Source: Acanthococcus lagerstroemiae (lineage: Eukaryota > Arthropoda > Insecta > Hemiptera > Eriococcidae). From it: a stretch of 64,000 bases of DNA. Under the pieces are notes generated by a model. That model did no database searches. It was not told the DNA's origin and saw only the letters and a program-made list of their open reading frames with translations. Positions within the stretch are counted from its first letter, which is position 1, and every line of letters starts with the position of its first letter. Made by a program: the position numbers and the translations under genes. The stretch spans positions 57,163,535 through 57,227,534 of the forward strand of contig CM063111.1 in the NCBI GenBank assembly GCA_031841125.1, given 5' to 3'. Below, one piece after another: positions 11,885 to 24,839 of this stretch.

Positions 11885-12070
11885 GTTCCAGATCATAATA
11901 TAACACATTCAGGGATATTGCTATTACTGCTAGAAGGAATGGCTGAGGGAAAAAACTGGAAAGGAAGGCAAATAATGATATATGAAGAGCAGATAATAAA
12001 GGATACAAGGTGTAAATCCTTCTCAGAAATGAAAACATTAGCACATAAGAGAGAAAAGTGGAGAGACTAA
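11885..12070 (+). pseudogene. LINE ORF2 C-terminal tail
   Basis: The open stretch 11939-12070 reads GRQIMIYEEQIIKDTRCKSF and then EMKTLAHKREKWRD before a stop. It matches the piece at 20422-20490 (QIIKDVKCKCYHEMKELAQD, then RE and a stop), so both are the same family of RTE/CR1-like endonuclease-RT C-terminus (R-G-R-P/Q ... EMK-LA-x-x-R-x-x-W). Confidence 0.6.
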
Positions 12071-12479
12071 GAAAAATATCGCCGTCAAAATACATTCTAA
12101 AATGCTCTTCTCGACAGCTTTGGGAGGGGAAGGAACCCCTCCCCCGTTCATACGTCGGTGAGATTAGGAGGATGAACAAATTTTCGATCTATCGGCTTGA
12201 AGTTATGAATTGTCCGACGATGGATGTACTCAGCTACCGTTGGCAAATTGTGTGTCGCGCTAGTGTGTAGTGTAACAGGCTTGACCAATTTAAAAGGAAT
12301 TACGGTCTACCTGAGCGATATAACTGCCGCCATAACTTATATTATCGAGCTGATCTACCGTAACGGAATTTTAATGCGTCTTCACGAAGCTCTATTCTAC
12401 GTTTATAGACTACGTATAATGCAGTCTGCTGAGTTTATGGTACATTTTTATAAACTTACTACACGCTGATCGTGAAGGT

Positions 12480-12940
12480 ATGGAGGACCGCAAACTGATG
12501 GCAGCTTCTTCAGGATGCATTTTCTAGTCTCCTCTTCGCGGCAATCGTTGGTGTCGCAGCAGCAACGGCAATTGTAGGTGGGTGAACTCGAATCCTGAAC
12601 ATAAAAATTGAACTTTTTTACTTCGAATGAAGGGAAAGAAGACTTTTGGTCTGCTGGAAAAATTGAGTCCGAGTTAGCGAACTTATTACAGACGTAGAGC
12701 TTTTTCGCTGATATTTGTTCTCAATAATCAGCTGATGAAGCTGGTTCGATAACAGGACTAACACGAGATGAACTTTTCTCATTATTTTCATGAGCGAAAA
12801 AGGGGATGTGGCTTTTCACATTAGTCTTACGCGACTTGACAAAAAGTACAACATTTAGTGGACAAAGGACGCGGATAGGACGCAGTTACACCTACCACAA
12901 GAAAAATTTTATGTAGGTAATTCAAATTGGAGAATAGTTG
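12480..12940. other. No supported gene
   Basis: Mixed-composition sequence without domain-like ORFs, terminal repeats or recognisable RNA structure. Confidence 0.4.
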
Positions 12941-12944
12941 ACCA

Positions 12945-13460
12945 CAGGAAAGTGTTGAAGAATGACAGAAGATTGGAAACGTCTTACAGAGTTACAAGGC
13001 ATATCGTAGACAAATTTGGAACAGTCTCGATTGTCCTAAACGCATCTCAAGCACTTCTGAAGTAATTTTGCAGAGTCCTACACCAGTCTTCAAGAACCTT
13101 CAGCGAGTCTTGGAAAGTGTCAGTTAATAAAGTCTTGAAGAGTTCCTAATCGAGTCTGCAAATGTCTTAAAAAATAGCTGTAAAACGACATAAATGAGTC
13201 TTAGCTAGTCAGAGCCTCTCAGCGAATCTTGTCTGAAGAGCCTCGAAGGTTTGAAACGATTCGTAGGGTGTCTTCGCCCAATATGGAAGAGGCGTTGAAC
13301 GTATTGATCCGCATTAAGTATTGAAAAGCCTTAGGAACCGTTCGCAGTCTTAGTGGTGTCTCTCCAAGATCAAAACTGCGTACACATGGTTTCGAAATCC
13401 GATGACGTGATTGGCGGAAATTCTCAAAAATGCGAAAATATGCGGCCGTTAATAAAACAT
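12945..13460. repeat. Degenerate GTCTTGAAGAGTCT-type repeat
   Basis: Irregular units of about 20-30 bp built on GTCTTGAA/GAGTCTT/AAGTCTG words. The same style of repeat recurs at 14600-14900 and inside the third Nrbf2 intron (41590-42340). Heavily diverged; no ORF of interest. Confidence 0.55.
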
Positions 13461-14600
13461 CGATCATTATTAGTAATTTTTTGTCTTTTCACTTTCTTAT
13501 GATGACGAAGATGGGATTGTTGATATCGCAAGAATATCGCTGTATTTATTTTCGATGCAGATTGACATGCAGATTGAAGTGTTTTGGATCATTTGAAATC
13601 GTTTTAGTTTTGCTAATGTTGCGTCATCATGTCGAAACGTTCAAATGTTTTCAAAGGAGACCTACGTTAATCAGAGCATGTCCCAATCGATTCCTTTCAA
13701 AATTTAAGTAGGAAATTTGTAATTTTCTCTTCCTATTTCCTACTAGAATTCAGGAGTTAGTTAGGCAATTCATGCACCATGTCTGTTGGAATAGTAGTCG
13801 TTATCATATTCAATGAAAATGAACATTCCCCTACAGATGGAACATTCTTGCCACTGAAGGGGTTAAAAATATTATTTAACTTATTTCCTCATTTTTCAGT
13901 ATTTTTATTGGACTTCTATTTGATTTATTGGACTTATTGGACCGGTAGATATCCTATAACTTATCTCCTCAGAACTAAAGAAAACAATTGGGCCTGAGTG
14001 AACCATCCATTATACATGGTACAAAAAAATGGGCTTGAGTGAACCATGTATCGTATATGATACAAGAAAATTGGGTGCGAATTCATCTCGCTGGTAAGCA
14101 CCGCAGGAAGACTGACTGCGTGCCTTGCTGCTGGAGCATCTGTTTTGCCCCCGGACGATTCTAAAGTCTGGAGTCTTTCTTTCACATCCGCGAATTGAGC
14201 GGCTAGTTGTTTGATCGCGTCCTTCATTATGTATTGAACGAATGTAATATCCAATTTCAACATGTTTTTACCACATGCGAAGCGATTAAATGGGAAAATG
14301 GTATTATTAGAAGACAACCTGGCAATTCATTTTACTGTAGAAGTTATCCAGGAATGTTTAAAAAGCAACATTCACTTCGCATGTTTGTGCCAAATAGTAC
14401 TCACCTATGCCAGAGCCTTTAGATGTGGATGAAAATTGGGCGCGAGTGAACCATGTATCATATATATGATACATAGGGGTTACTCAGGTCTCTGACGTCC
14501 AACGAGTTTGAGTGCAAAATATCAACCCCCCTATCTTCTCTGTGAATTAGGTTACTGCACTTTTTGTGGTTGGTTTACATCATACGTACGTAGGTCGGGC
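13461..14600. repeat. Three dispersed copies of a ~38-bp motif; no gene
   Basis: The motif (A)TTGGGC-GAGTGAACCATGTATC-TATATGATAC appears at about 13986, 14029 and 14435, all in the same orientation. The third copy is 0.4 kb from the others. It contains a near-palindrome around GTATCATATATATGATAC (14455). The surrounding ORFs are not recognised. Confidence 0.5.
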
Positions 14601-14900
14601 GTCAACGTGTTAAAAGAATTCCAGAGAATCGTACACGAATCAGGAACAGTCATCCATCCAGTCGTAAGAGCCTCATAGACTTTCAAATAAATCTGAAAGA
14701 GTCTTAGCTAGTTTTAAAGGAGTTTAGAGAAGTTTTACATAGACGTGAAAATCTCGGAAAACAATCTTGATTGTGTTTTGAAGAACTCTAATTAAATATA
14801 AAAGATTCACAAGAAGTCGTAAACGAGTTTTGAATATTGAATATGTAGCAGCGAGTCTTAAAAGCAAGCTTGAAAACGCGTTACAGAATCTTACTTGGTC
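14600..14900. repeat. Degenerate GTCTTGAA-type repeat
   Basis: Same word family as 12945-13460 (AAAGAGTCTTAGCTAGTTTT, GCGAGTCTTAAAAGC). Diverged and non-coding. Confidence 0.45.
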
Positions 14901-15146
14901 TTAAAAACTGCCTCATCCCTTTGAGAGAAAAACTCAAGGGCATTATGATGAACGTAAAAAAGCTTTCAAAAATTATTATTCAGTCACAAATCCAGTGCAC
15001 TGAAAAGCCCCAGATTTCCAAGATAAGAACACCACCTTTTTGTCTATCATCCATTTCAATTATAACGGTCACTGAAGTCTTCACAGAAGCGATACTGCAG
15101 CTGCCAAATTGACCAATTCCTGAAAATTTTCAATTTATTACAAGAG

Positions 15147-17341
15147 CAGAAGCGAAACTGGACTTTGGGGGAGGGGGGTGACGAGGAAAATTTGCCGACA
15201 AATATTTTCTTTTAACTAAAAATTTGCCGACAAAATTTTCTAATAGAACATTTGCTATCGGATTCAGCTTGTGACATTGGAAGATAAGTCTTTTGCTTTC
15301 AACTTTTAGACTTTAATAAAATTATCAACATCCTCAAATTTCAGGCTCTAGGTCAAACAGAGGATCTAGTAACAACAGATTTCGGGTTGCTCAATGCGGT
15401 GGCGCGCTGTAGTCGTTTACGAATGATTAAGTAAGTGAGTGACTCATTGAGTGACTGAAGAAATGAGGAAGTGAATTAATAACTGAATTAGAGAATGAAT
15501 GAATGACTGAGTGAATCACTGAATCATTGTGTGAGCGACTGAGTAACTGAGTGAATCACTGAGTCACTGAGTTAGTGATTGAGTAACTGTGCGAATAACT
15601 GAATAAGTAAGCGAGTGACTGAGTGAATCACTAAATGAGTAATTGAATGACTGAGTAAGTGAGTGAGTGAATCACTGAATCATTGGGTCAGTATGGAGTG
15701 AGGAAGTGAATGAATAACTTAATTAGATTAGAGATTGAATAAATGAATGAATGAGTCAGTGAGTGAATAACTGAGTAACTGAGTGAATAACTCAATGAGT
15801 AAGCGAGTGACTGAGTGAGGTAGTGAATCACTGAGTCACGGAGTAAGTGATTGAGTAATTGTGTGAATAACTGAATAAGTAAGCGAGTGACTGAGTGGCG
15901 GAGTGAATTGACTTATTAAGTGAGTGATGGAGTAAGGAAGTGAATGAATAACTAAATCAGAGAAACTGATTCACGGAGTAAGTGATTGAGTAACTGAGTG
16001 AATCACTAAATAAGTAAACAAATGACTGAGTGATTGAGTAAATCACTGACTCATTGAGTGAGTGACGAGGTGAGGAAGTGAATGAATAACTGTATGAGAG
16101 GACGAATGAGCGAGCGAGTGAGTGAGTGAGGTATTACTGACTTATTGAGTGAGTGACAGAGTGAGAAGGTAAATGAATAACTACATTACAGAATGAGTGA
16201 ATAACTAAGTAAGTGAGTGAATTACCGAGTTACTGTGTAAGTGATTGAGTAACTGTCTGAGATAACTGGATAAGTAAATAAGTAACTGAGTGAATCACTG
16301 AGTCATTGAGTAAGTGATTAAGTGAGTAAATCACTGACTCATTGAGTGAGTCACGGAGTAACTAACTGAGTAACTCAATAAATAAGCGAGTGACTGAGTT
16401 TAGAGTAAGGGATTGAGTAACTGTGTGAATAACTGAATAAAGAAGCGAGTCACTAAGTGAATCAATAATAAGTAAGAAAGTAAATGACGGAGTGAACGAG
16501 GGAATCACTGACTCAGTGAGTGACGGAGTGAATGAATAACTGAATAAGAGAATCAATGAATGACTGAGTAAGTGAGTGAATCACTAAATAAGTAAGTAAG
16601 TGACTGAGTGAATGAGTGAATCACTGACTTAGAAGTCGCTATATAATATGCAATTTTGCCAGTTTCACCTAACGAATTCAGAAGAGGAGAAAATGGACGC
16701 GTTTTATTTACAGGCATTATGAAAACGAAAGCGTTTATCGAAAAAATTATTAGGACAAAATTTATAGTACTTAAAATTTTCCTTCCATTGGGACCATTTT
16801 CATTTCAATCTGATGAATTTTTCTAAAATATGTAGGGTTACAATAGTTCCTTTTTTCACGTGCCTAAAATTATAGACAGCGACTCTTTTGTACTGGCAGT
16901 CCGAATAGTCACTGAAATTTGAAATTCAACGTTTGCTACCGACTTTCAGATTCTCAAAATGTCTTCCACATTTCAGCTTTGTTTCAACCTTTCAAATAAC
17001 GTTTGATACACAGCTTGAAACCTTCTGCTTTGAACTAACTAGTCTCTAACAGGGGTCCAGGTTACTCCATTTTCAGAAAGAAAATTTGACTTTCAGTTTG
17101 GAAAGGTGGAGAAGAAAAATTTGCCGATAAATATTTCTTGAAAACTAAAAATTCGCTGACAAAATGTTTACAAAATTAAAAACTTGCCAATTTTTCAATG
17201 ACATATTTTTTAATTGAAAAAGAAAATAAATAAATAAACAAACATGCATAAAAAATGAAAATTCAATTGTACAGTCTTAAAATTTGCCGACTGCCAAATT
17301 ATTGGGAGGGGGGGTTCACCCCCTCTATACTTTCGCCCCTG
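15147..17341 (+). mobile_element. Minisatellite-carrying hAT-like element, copy 1
   Basis: Terminal sequences CAGAAGCGAAACTGG and (inverse at the right end) CAGGGGCGAAAGTATAG match those of the copies at 21077 and 57926. Between conserved left (15150-15430) and right (16630-17341) flanks lies a 1.2-kb array of GAGTGA/CACTGA words organised in roughly 165-bp higher-order units. A left-flank landmark is GCGGTGGCGCGCTGTAGTCG; a right-flank one is AAGTCGCTATATAATATGCA. No transposase. The 52 bases left of the element are also shared with the second copy. Confidence 0.8.
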
Positions 17342-19077
17342 AGTCTTCAGGACAAAATATTTTATTTGCCCGGTCATGTACCATTTCATGCGAGCTTTCA
17401 TTCTTACAATTTCTTTTGTTAAAACTAGGGAGGGCAAAATGATACTACTGCTGCTCCCCACCAGTAGCCCTCCAGCTCCGGCACCATTACTCTACTACCT
17501 CCCCAGCAAAGAAGCAAAGAGAGTTTTCTAAGAACTATTTTTAAACCATTCGAATTTTTTCCTTTAAAGGGGTGAATTTGCTCGAAGCAGCTTCAGAGGC
17601 TTCTGTCAACTTCGTGATAAGTTCGAAGCGCATTGCCATAAATTACCGAAACACGCAATCACAAACACCACTACACAGGTTGGTTTCTGTCCCTCTCACG
17701 GCCACAACCATCCATCGAACCATTTTTCGAGCTACTCACGCGGAATTAATTAATTTACGTCCGAATGCGGTACCCAGACGGATGATGACTAACGACTGTC
17801 GGTACCCAGCATATGCGACCCCGATTCCAATCTTCGATCTCGCGGCCGCCTCGACTCAGCATCGGAGTAACAACACGTTTCGATAAATGAGCTTCGGACC
17901 TCGGACCGCGCGCATAACTTCGGAGTAGCACGTGAACGATATAAAGTGACAGCTATAAAAGAAGATCGGCCGAGGAAATCCTTCTCTAAATTAACGCAGG
18001 CAATAAACTCGGAAACATATTACCTATATGAACGACAGGGTTCCTCGAAAATGCCACTTTGGTGGCTGCGTACGCTCGAGGAAGAAAAGTGCGAACGATC
18101 GAGATCGACATTGCATTCAACTGTGACTCGATGGCGAGGTAGGGTATGACTCGAGAATTTACTCTCTGACTTGGACAGCTCACGAGCCAGTACACAGAGT
18201 GGATGTCGGAAGACAGCTTTCGCCATTTCTCCCGCCGCACTAGCCGTGTACCATTAATCTAATCTGTCAAAACGCTCATTTTCGGTTTAAGAAGTTTACA
18301 AAAAGCCAAAAAAACTGCCTCTTTCATTCCTCGTTAGCATTAGGACTGGCAGCTCGCACACCGCACCGTCCGAAAACGAGCCTTGAAATAATAACCCGCC
18401 GAAAAACTATAATTTACTTCTTTGTCCTAATTTTTCTCTTCGTTTTTTTTTTTTGGGGGGGGGGAGGGGGAGGGGGCCTTGTTGTTCGTCTTTTACGACT
18501 TATAATTAAAACTTTAACTTCGGTCGTTAAACTTTTCCTTTCGTGCCTTTGTGTAACACGATGTACACGATTTTTTCTTCATTCTTTTCATTACAGTACT
18601 CCCGAAATTAACGCTTTAAAAATGAACTTTTTATCTCGCTAATCTCTTCTTTCTGTTTCTCGGTTGGACAATAAATGCTCCGCGACTGCTGCCGAAAAAC
18701 AAGTAAGTTCCCTTGTGCAAATGCCAGTACGCCAGCCAGCTTGGTTGCCTCATCGCCTGGTTTGACGTAAATAAGCGGATATCCGATTTCGGAGGCGTGC
18801 TCGTCGAAAAACACCTCCCCGTAGCTTACCCTCCACTCGGCGCTTTGCGCGAATAAGTCGAGCCCCGGCTACTCGACTTAATTACCGTTGCGAAAGCGAT
18901 TACACTCGACGACGCACGGTGGTCCTGTACCCTCATTCGCCGCTCGGCGATTGCTTTTTAATCGATCACGTCTTCGACACTGAGGCGATTTATATTCGTT
19001 ACATCACCCCTTACCACCGACAGTCTCACCCCCAATTCACACCGTCGATCCGGGCTCTATTTGTATACATTAGACAC
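17342..19077. other. CpG-richer unique DNA, no gene assigned
   Basis: The sequence changes character here: non-repetitive, with many TCGA/CTCGAG words (17690-18260, 18780-19070). Overlapping ORFs occur on both strands near 17570-17890 and 17950-18240 but none has a recognisable domain or clear splice partners. A poly-G/T tract lies at 18450-18475. It could be conserved regulatory DNA or an unrecognised exon. Confidence 0.35.
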
Positions 19078-19407
19078 CTATTCCGGTAAACGATAGTTAG
19101 TGTTGGGGGGGGGGGCGAGGGTAGCCAACACTGGCTTACATACAAATGCCAAACGACTCTGTCGTGGTACACGCTGCTGCCTCAGATCTGCGATCTCCTT
19201 CTGCAGGACCGCCATCGGTAGCTCGATCTCGGGGATTCTTCCGCGGGGGCACTTATTCTCATCTGCTAGCCTCTTGTTCTCTTGCTTCAACTTGCCGCCT
19301 GGCAAGTTCCGTGCCGGTGTGATTTCGGGCGACGAGTTTTCTCGCTGCCTCTTCCCTGGACGTGTTTCCTTCGGCTCACCGGAACCTGGATTGGCGCCTT
19401 CCGCCAA
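19078..19407 (-). pseudogene. LINE ORF1 (gag-like) N-terminal fragment
   Basis: The - strand ORF encodes a basic stretch (KETRPGKRQRENSSPE) followed by a heptad-like coiled coil (KLKQENKRLADENKCPRGRI, then LQKEIADLRQQ). This is the usual N-terminal layout of R1-like gag proteins: basic/acidic tail, then coiled coil. No zinc knuckles follow. It ends against the G-rich tract at 19106-19116. It may belong to the R1-like family at 3687/23630, but no sequence link proves this. Confidence 0.45.
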
Positions 19408-19641
19408 GTCTGTCGGCCTTCCCGACTGTTGCGTCTCTAATATCGTTTGGAGGGGGAGGGTAACATTAAAATCATCTATGTTGTTCCCACGAGTACTTGC
19501 TCTGAAATATAAGTCGATCTGCGCGTGCGACGCAGGTAGGCCTACTTACTCATCGAGAGGTCAGCAGGTATCAACGGGCCCCTACCAGCGACTGTAGGAA
19601 CTACGAGTACTACAACTTTGTTTACAGCGGCGCGTGACTAC

Positions 19642-20255
19642 CAGGGTTGCCAACTGTAGGGATTTATCCCTAAATACAGGGATTCTTTTCGTTTTGAAAA
19701 ATGACAGGGATTTTGGCAGGGATATTTCTTTTTGCAGGGATGTGCAGGGATATTTCCAAATGTTCAAATTTTTACTCATTTTTTTACCTTCAGAAATTTT
19801 TTATTAAGAAAAAAGTGAAAAAATTTGACACAGCTCGGATTTTGTTTTTGGCCAACCTCGACTGTTACGATCGCCACAATCGCGACTTCTCTAAAGCGAT
19901 AAGTGCTCAGCCTTCAGCGGTACAGCCATACAGCTAACCGAAATGTTTTCTATACATAAGGATAGGAACCTAAAATCACCTTTATTAAAGACTCTTATTC
20001 CAAATCAATATTGTGATGTCTTGGGTATCATCTGTAATGTCTAATAAGTAATAACTCATTTTGTTTACAAATATTGGTTGGCTCCCTTTTGCTGAATAGC
20101 GTCCAGTTATCCTGGTCGTAAAAATTATTACCAGAATTTGATAGAGAAGGCTAAGACCTGTAAAATGATACCCATTATTGCACTTTTTTAGTTTGTGCAG
20201 GGATTTATTTTCAGCACATTGTAGGGATTTATCTGAAAATGAGTTGGAAACCCTG
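19642..20255. mobile_element. hAT-type MITE with perfect 8-bp TSD
   Basis: Ends are CAGGGTTGCCAACT and, inverted, CAGGGTTTCCAACT. The 8-bp duplication GTGACTAC lies at 19634-19641 and 20256-20263. Subterminal CAGGGAT words recur at least six times (19676-19755, 20198-20225), the kind of clustered motif hAT transposases bind. No transposase is encoded. The element contains a 65-bp end fragment of another MITE (20046-20104). Confidence 0.9.
20046..20104 (-). mobile_element. Partial copy of the AACT-TSD MITE
   Basis: The reverse complement starts GGACGCTATTCAGCAAAAGG and continues to AAACAAAATGAGTTATT, matching the left end of the MITE at 22082-22330. Homology then stops, so only one end is present. 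Confidence 0.8.
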
Positions 20256-20263
20256 GTGACTAC

Positions 20264-20556
20264 CACCAGTAGCTCCACAACACGTAACCCGTTTATCGCC
20301 CATCATCATCCTCGTCTCTCCACCACTGCTTCCCACCCATGGGTTTGTTCAGGAGGATTCGTCTAGAAGGAAGAATGGAAGGAAAGAATTGAGTAGTCGG
20401 TAAAGATCCCAGTATGTTGAGCAGATAATCAAGGATGTCAAATGTAAGTGTTATCACGAAATGAAAGAACTTGCACAAGATAGGGAGTAATGAAGAGCTG
20501 TATGAAACCGCGGTCGTAAGACTGATAACTGATAACCTTTTATCATCATCATACAC
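20264..20556 (+). pseudogene. LINE ORF2 C-terminal tail with ATC-repeat end
   Basis: 20422-20490 reads QIIKDVKCKCYHEMKELAQD, RE, stop, the same family as 11939-12070. About 50 bp later it ends in ATCATCATCAT, a simple-repeat 3' tail typical of RTE/CR1-like elements. Confidence 0.6.
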
Positions 20557-21076
20557 TCAACCCATTTTTGAGGTTGTTTTGGATATAAATCTACTCCTGA
20601 GGCCCTACAGGGAGTCATAACCAGAAAAAGAGTTTAAGAAGCCCACAATGTATCAATAATACAGTCGTTTTTCTTTCTTCTTTTCCTTTTTAGTTGCTGA
20701 GTTTATTTTTCAGATTATTCTAAACCTACCTCTTACCCATTAAGAAACAAGGTCGGCTGAAAACTGAAATATTGAAAATCACATAAACGGTATCAATTAC
20801 ATCAGAAATTGGGTTTGTTGAATCGGAGAGTTAATTTTTGAGGTTAGGATTGGTACTCATAGACCAGGATGATCCAGATCTTGGAAAACAGAAATTCTAC
20901 GGATCCATGTAGGGCAGTTGCAAACCGACGATTTCTATAGGGAAGAGGGAGGGGAGCAGCGAACGTTTGAACTTCCACGACTGAAAACTACAATTTCAAA
21001 ATTCCAAAATCTACAATCATAGAACTGCAGCTGCCAAATTGACCAATTCTTGAAAACTTTCAATTTATTACAAGAG
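20557..21076. other. No supported gene
   Basis: AT-rich sequence. The last 52 bases (21025-21076) repeat 15095-15146 upstream of the first minisatellite element. Confidence 0.5.
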
Positions 21077-23476
21077 CACTGGACTTTTAGTTTGGGAGGG
21101 GGGGGGGGCGAAGGAAAATTTGCCGACAAATATTTTTTTAAACTAAAAATTGGCCGACAAAATTTTCTAATAGAACATTTGCTATCGGATTCAGCTTGTG
21201 ACATTAGAAGATAAGTCTTTTGCTTTCAACTTTTAGATTTTGTAATAAAATGATCAAATTTCAAGCTCTAGGTCAAACAGAGAATCTAGTAACAACAGAT
21301 TTCGGGCTGCTCAATGCGGTGGCGCGCTGTAATCGTTTACGAATGATTGAGTGAGTGAGTGAATCACTGACTCATTGAGTGAGTGACGAAATGAGGAAAG
21401 TGAATGAATAACTGAATTATAGAATAAATGAATGAATGAATAAATGAACGAACGAACGAATGAATGAATGAATGTCTGACTGACTGACTGAGTCACTAAG
21501 TGATTGAGTAACTGTGTGAATAACTGAATAAGTAAGCGAGTGACTGAGTGAATCAATAAATTAGTAAGCAAATGATTGAGTGAGTGAGTGAATCATTGAC
21601 TCATTGGGTGAGTGACAGAGCAAGGAAGTGAATGAATAACTGAATTAGATTAAAGAATGGATGAATGACTGAGTCACGGAGTGAATAACTCGATGAGTAA
21701 GCGAGTGACCAAGTGAGGGAGTGAATCACTAAGTCACTGAATAAGTGATTGAGTAACTGCGTGAATGACTGAATAAGTAAGCAAGTGAGTGAGTGAGTGA
21801 ATCACTGACTCACTGGGTGAGTGACAGAGTGTGGATGTGAAGGAATAACTGAGTAAGTGAGTGAATCACTAAATAAGTAAGCGAAAGACAGAGTAAATTG
21901 ACTTATTGAGTGAGTGATGGAGTGAGGAAGTAAATGAATAACTAAATTAGAGAAACTGAAACACTGAGTAAGTGATTGAGTAACTGAGTGAATCACTAAA
22001 TAAGTAAGCAAATGACTGAGTGAATGAGTAAATAACCGACTCATTGTCTGAGTGACAAAGTGAGGAAGTGAATGAATAACTGGATGCTATTCAGCAAAAG
22101 GGAACCAACCAACATTTATAAACAAAATGAGTTATTGATACTGTTGGAAAGAGCGTAAAAAGTAGAATTTTTCAAAATTGGGCCCCCAATTCAAAAATGT
22201 GTACTCACTTTTGAAAAAAGCTTATCAGTAAACGCTATGTCATATAGTTTCACATGGCTCCTGAACTTCGAATCACGTGTTCTCAAAAAGCGGATTTTGC
22301 TAGTTGGTTCCCTTTTGCTGAATAGCGTCCAACTGAATTAGAGAATGAATGAATGAATGACTAAGTGAGTGAGGAATTACTGACTTATTGAGTGAGTGAC
22401 GGAGTGAGAAAGTAAATTAAGAGCTACATTACAGAATGAGTGAATAACTAAGTAAGTGAGTGAATCACTGAGTAAGTGATTGAGTAACTATGTGGAATAA
22501 CTAGATAAGTAAGCAAGTAACTGAGTGAATCACTGAGTCATTGAGTAAGTGATTGCGTGAGTGAGTAAAACACGGACTTATTGAGTGAGTGACAGAGTAA
22601 CTGTGTGAATAACTGAATAAATAAGCGAGTGACTGAATTACCGACACAAAGTGAATGAATGACTGAGTAAGTGAGTGAATCACTAAATAAGTAAGCTAGT
22701 GACTGAGTGAGTGAGTGAATCGCTGACTTAAAAGTCGCTATATAATATGCAATGTCTCCAGTTTCACCTAACGGATTCACAAGCGGAGAAAATGGACGCG
22801 TTTCATTTACAGGCATTAAGAAAACTAAAGCGTTTATCGAAAAAATGATTAGGACAAAATTTATAGTAGCTACATAAAATTTTCCTTCCATTGAGACCAT
22901 TTTCATTTCAATCTGATGAATTTGTCTAAAATATGTAGGGTTTCACAGTTCCCGTTTTCACGTGCCTAAGATTATAGAGGGCGACTCTTTCGTGCTGGCA
23001 GTCCGAATAGTCACTGAAATTCGAAATTCATGTCTTCCACATTACAGCTTTGTTTCAACCTTTCAAATAACGTTCGATACACAGCTTGAAACCGTCTGCT
23101 TTGGACTGACTAGTCTTTAACAGGGGTCCAGGGTACTCCATTTTCAGAAACGAAATTTGACTTTCAGTTTGGAAAGGTGGAGAAGAAATATTCGCCCACA
23201 AATATTTTTTGAAGACTAAAAATTCGCCGACAAAATGTTTAAAAAATTAAAAACTCGCCATTTTTTTATTCGAAATATTTTTTAATTGAAAAAGAAAGTA
23301 AATAAACAAACAAACATGCATAAAAAATGAAAATTCAAATGAACAGTTTCAAAATTTGCCAACTGTCAAATTATTGGGGGGGGGGGGCTCAATTGAATAG
23401 TCTTAAAATTTGCTGACTGCCAAATTATTGGGGGGGAGGCGTTCAACTCCCTACACCTCCTATAGTTTCGCCCTTG
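21077..23476 (+). mobile_element. Minisatellite-carrying hAT-like element, copy 2
   Basis: Same flanks and same GAGTGA/CACTGA array as the copy at 15147. It lacks the first ~12 terminal bases on the left (starts at CACTGGACTTTTAGTTTGGG) and ends TATAGTTTCGCCCTTG. A 249-bp MITE (22082-22330) is inserted in the array. Near the right end the stretch AATTTGCC-ACTGCCAAATTATTGGGG is duplicated (23353-23380 and 23407-23434). Confidence 0.8.
22082..22330. mobile_element. 249-bp MITE with AACT duplication
   Basis: Begins GGATGCTATTCAGCAAAAGG and ends with the inverse (CCTTTTGCTGAATAGCGTCC), TIRs of about 28 bp. Flanked by AACT on both sides (22078-22081, 22331-22334). The surrounding minisatellite unit AATGAATAACTGAATTAGAG is restored if the insertion is removed, so boundaries are certain. 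The 4-bp TSD does not by itself fix a superfamily. Confidence 0.9.
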
Positions 23477-23629
23477 TACAAAAGTTTTAAAACTAAAAGC
23501 CGACGTTTTAAGAACGAGAAAAAAAAATCATAAAATTTTCAATGCTGTCAAGTATTGCTACTCAATTCACCACCTCTTGGGAATTTTAAATTATGGGGGG
23601 GGGGGAGATCTATTTCCTAGCTATGCTCC

Positions 23630-24838
23630 TGACGCCACCGAGCATTTAGATCTAGGAACACTCCAACATACTACGTGGTTCGACGAGAAGTTGCAGTTCA
23701 GAGAGCACTTCCGACGGGCAGCTGAGAAGGCGGATCGGGGAGCTGGACAGCTGTCCCGTCTAATGTCGAACCTAGGAGGACCAAGGGAGAGGAGGAGAAA
23801 GATGTATGTCAACGTCATCATGTCGGTCCTCCTACAGGGGGCGCCAGTATTTGCCGACGCCATCAAGATTCCCTATAGAAGAGCGGAGATGGAGAAGATT
23901 CAGCGAAAAGCCGCGATGAGATGTGTCAGTGTTCTTTCTAAGGCAGTAGGCGTGTTACCGTGTATACCGTCGGTGAGATAGCGGAGGTATACGGTGCGAA
24001 GAAGAGAGCGAAGACGAAACGGGAAGCACTTCGGGTCAAGCGAGTCATCCAGCAGGACACGCTTCGGAAGTGGAAGAACGCGGTTGCCGCATTCGGCCAA
24101 GGGCGAGTGGACCCGGTCGCTGATACGCGACCTCGATGGATGGGTAGGAAGACCGCACGGAGAGCTAGTTCAGAGCGGTCACCGGTGCTTCGGCACGTAC
24201 CTACATCGGATGGGGATAGCGTCGACCCCTGTGTACGCGCACTGTGATCGAGGAGCGGAGGACACCCCTTAGCACACGTGAGGCCTGGGAGCAGGAGAGG
24301 CACGGGACGGCCATAGCAGCGATCGATCCCGGCGGATGAAGAGATGAAGACGACGGCGTGATTAGCCGTCTTGCACCGGACACCCTGGTTCCGGAGATGA
24401 CGAAGAGTCGAGGAGTTGGAACCCGGTGTCGGTCTTTGTCTCGGCCATCATAAAGAGGAACAGGATAGCTCTGTACCATCCTAGGAGAGCTGCTCCCGGC
24501 AGGGCTCCCCCGTTGTCGTTACCTGCCTGCGTCGACACACGGACCAGGACGAGGAGGTGAGGGGTGAGTGAAGAGGCAGGGCGTCCGGCTGTGGGGGACC
24601 TGAATTCCAGGCGAGCGTTCGGAGAGAGCGGACCTCGGTCAGTAGGGAACCCCATGGTGGCTCTTGCAAGACGCGCGCACCGGTTGCGGCATGGCGAAAT
24701 GGAGGCTCGGGCCCGGCCCCAAAGCGTACCTCCGGCCACTGATGCGATAATCGAAAGGGTAGTTTCCGGGGCCGGGGTTGCGGTGTCACAGGGGCCACTT
24801 TGGTAAGCGTGCATCGCCATACGTCCCACCATACCACT
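23630..24838 (+). pseudogene. R1-like LINE ORF2 C-terminus and 3' end
   Basis: Reads AEKADRGAGQLSRLMSNLGG, then MYVNVIMSVLLQGAPVFADA, then, past a frame break near 23980, VYGAKKRAKTKREALRVKRV and QQDTLRKWKNAVAAFGQGRV. This is the thumb and C-terminal region of an R1-like ORF2, with the same 3' untranslated region as the 3687 (-) and 8699 (-) copies. It is 5'-truncated before the RT active site and carries stops. It supplies the reference for the sequence interrupted at 4478-5585. Confidence 0.85.
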
Positions 24839-24839
24839 T

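Noticed and set aside
15430..16620. Ser/His/Leu/Thr-rich ORFs (IHSVTQSL-type proteins) in the minisatellites at 15430-16620, 21340-22730 and 58690-59880
   Set aside because: They are readings of the GAGTGA/CACTCA tandem array in whichever frame happens to be open; no start context or conservation.
15430..16620. CRISPR-like regular repeats
   Set aside because: Units are contiguous and diverged, without constant repeats separated by unique spacers, and the DNA is eukaryotic.
23621..24837. - strand ORFs across the R1-like 3' end
   Set aside because: Antisense to the LINE sequence; the + strand carries the recognisable protein.
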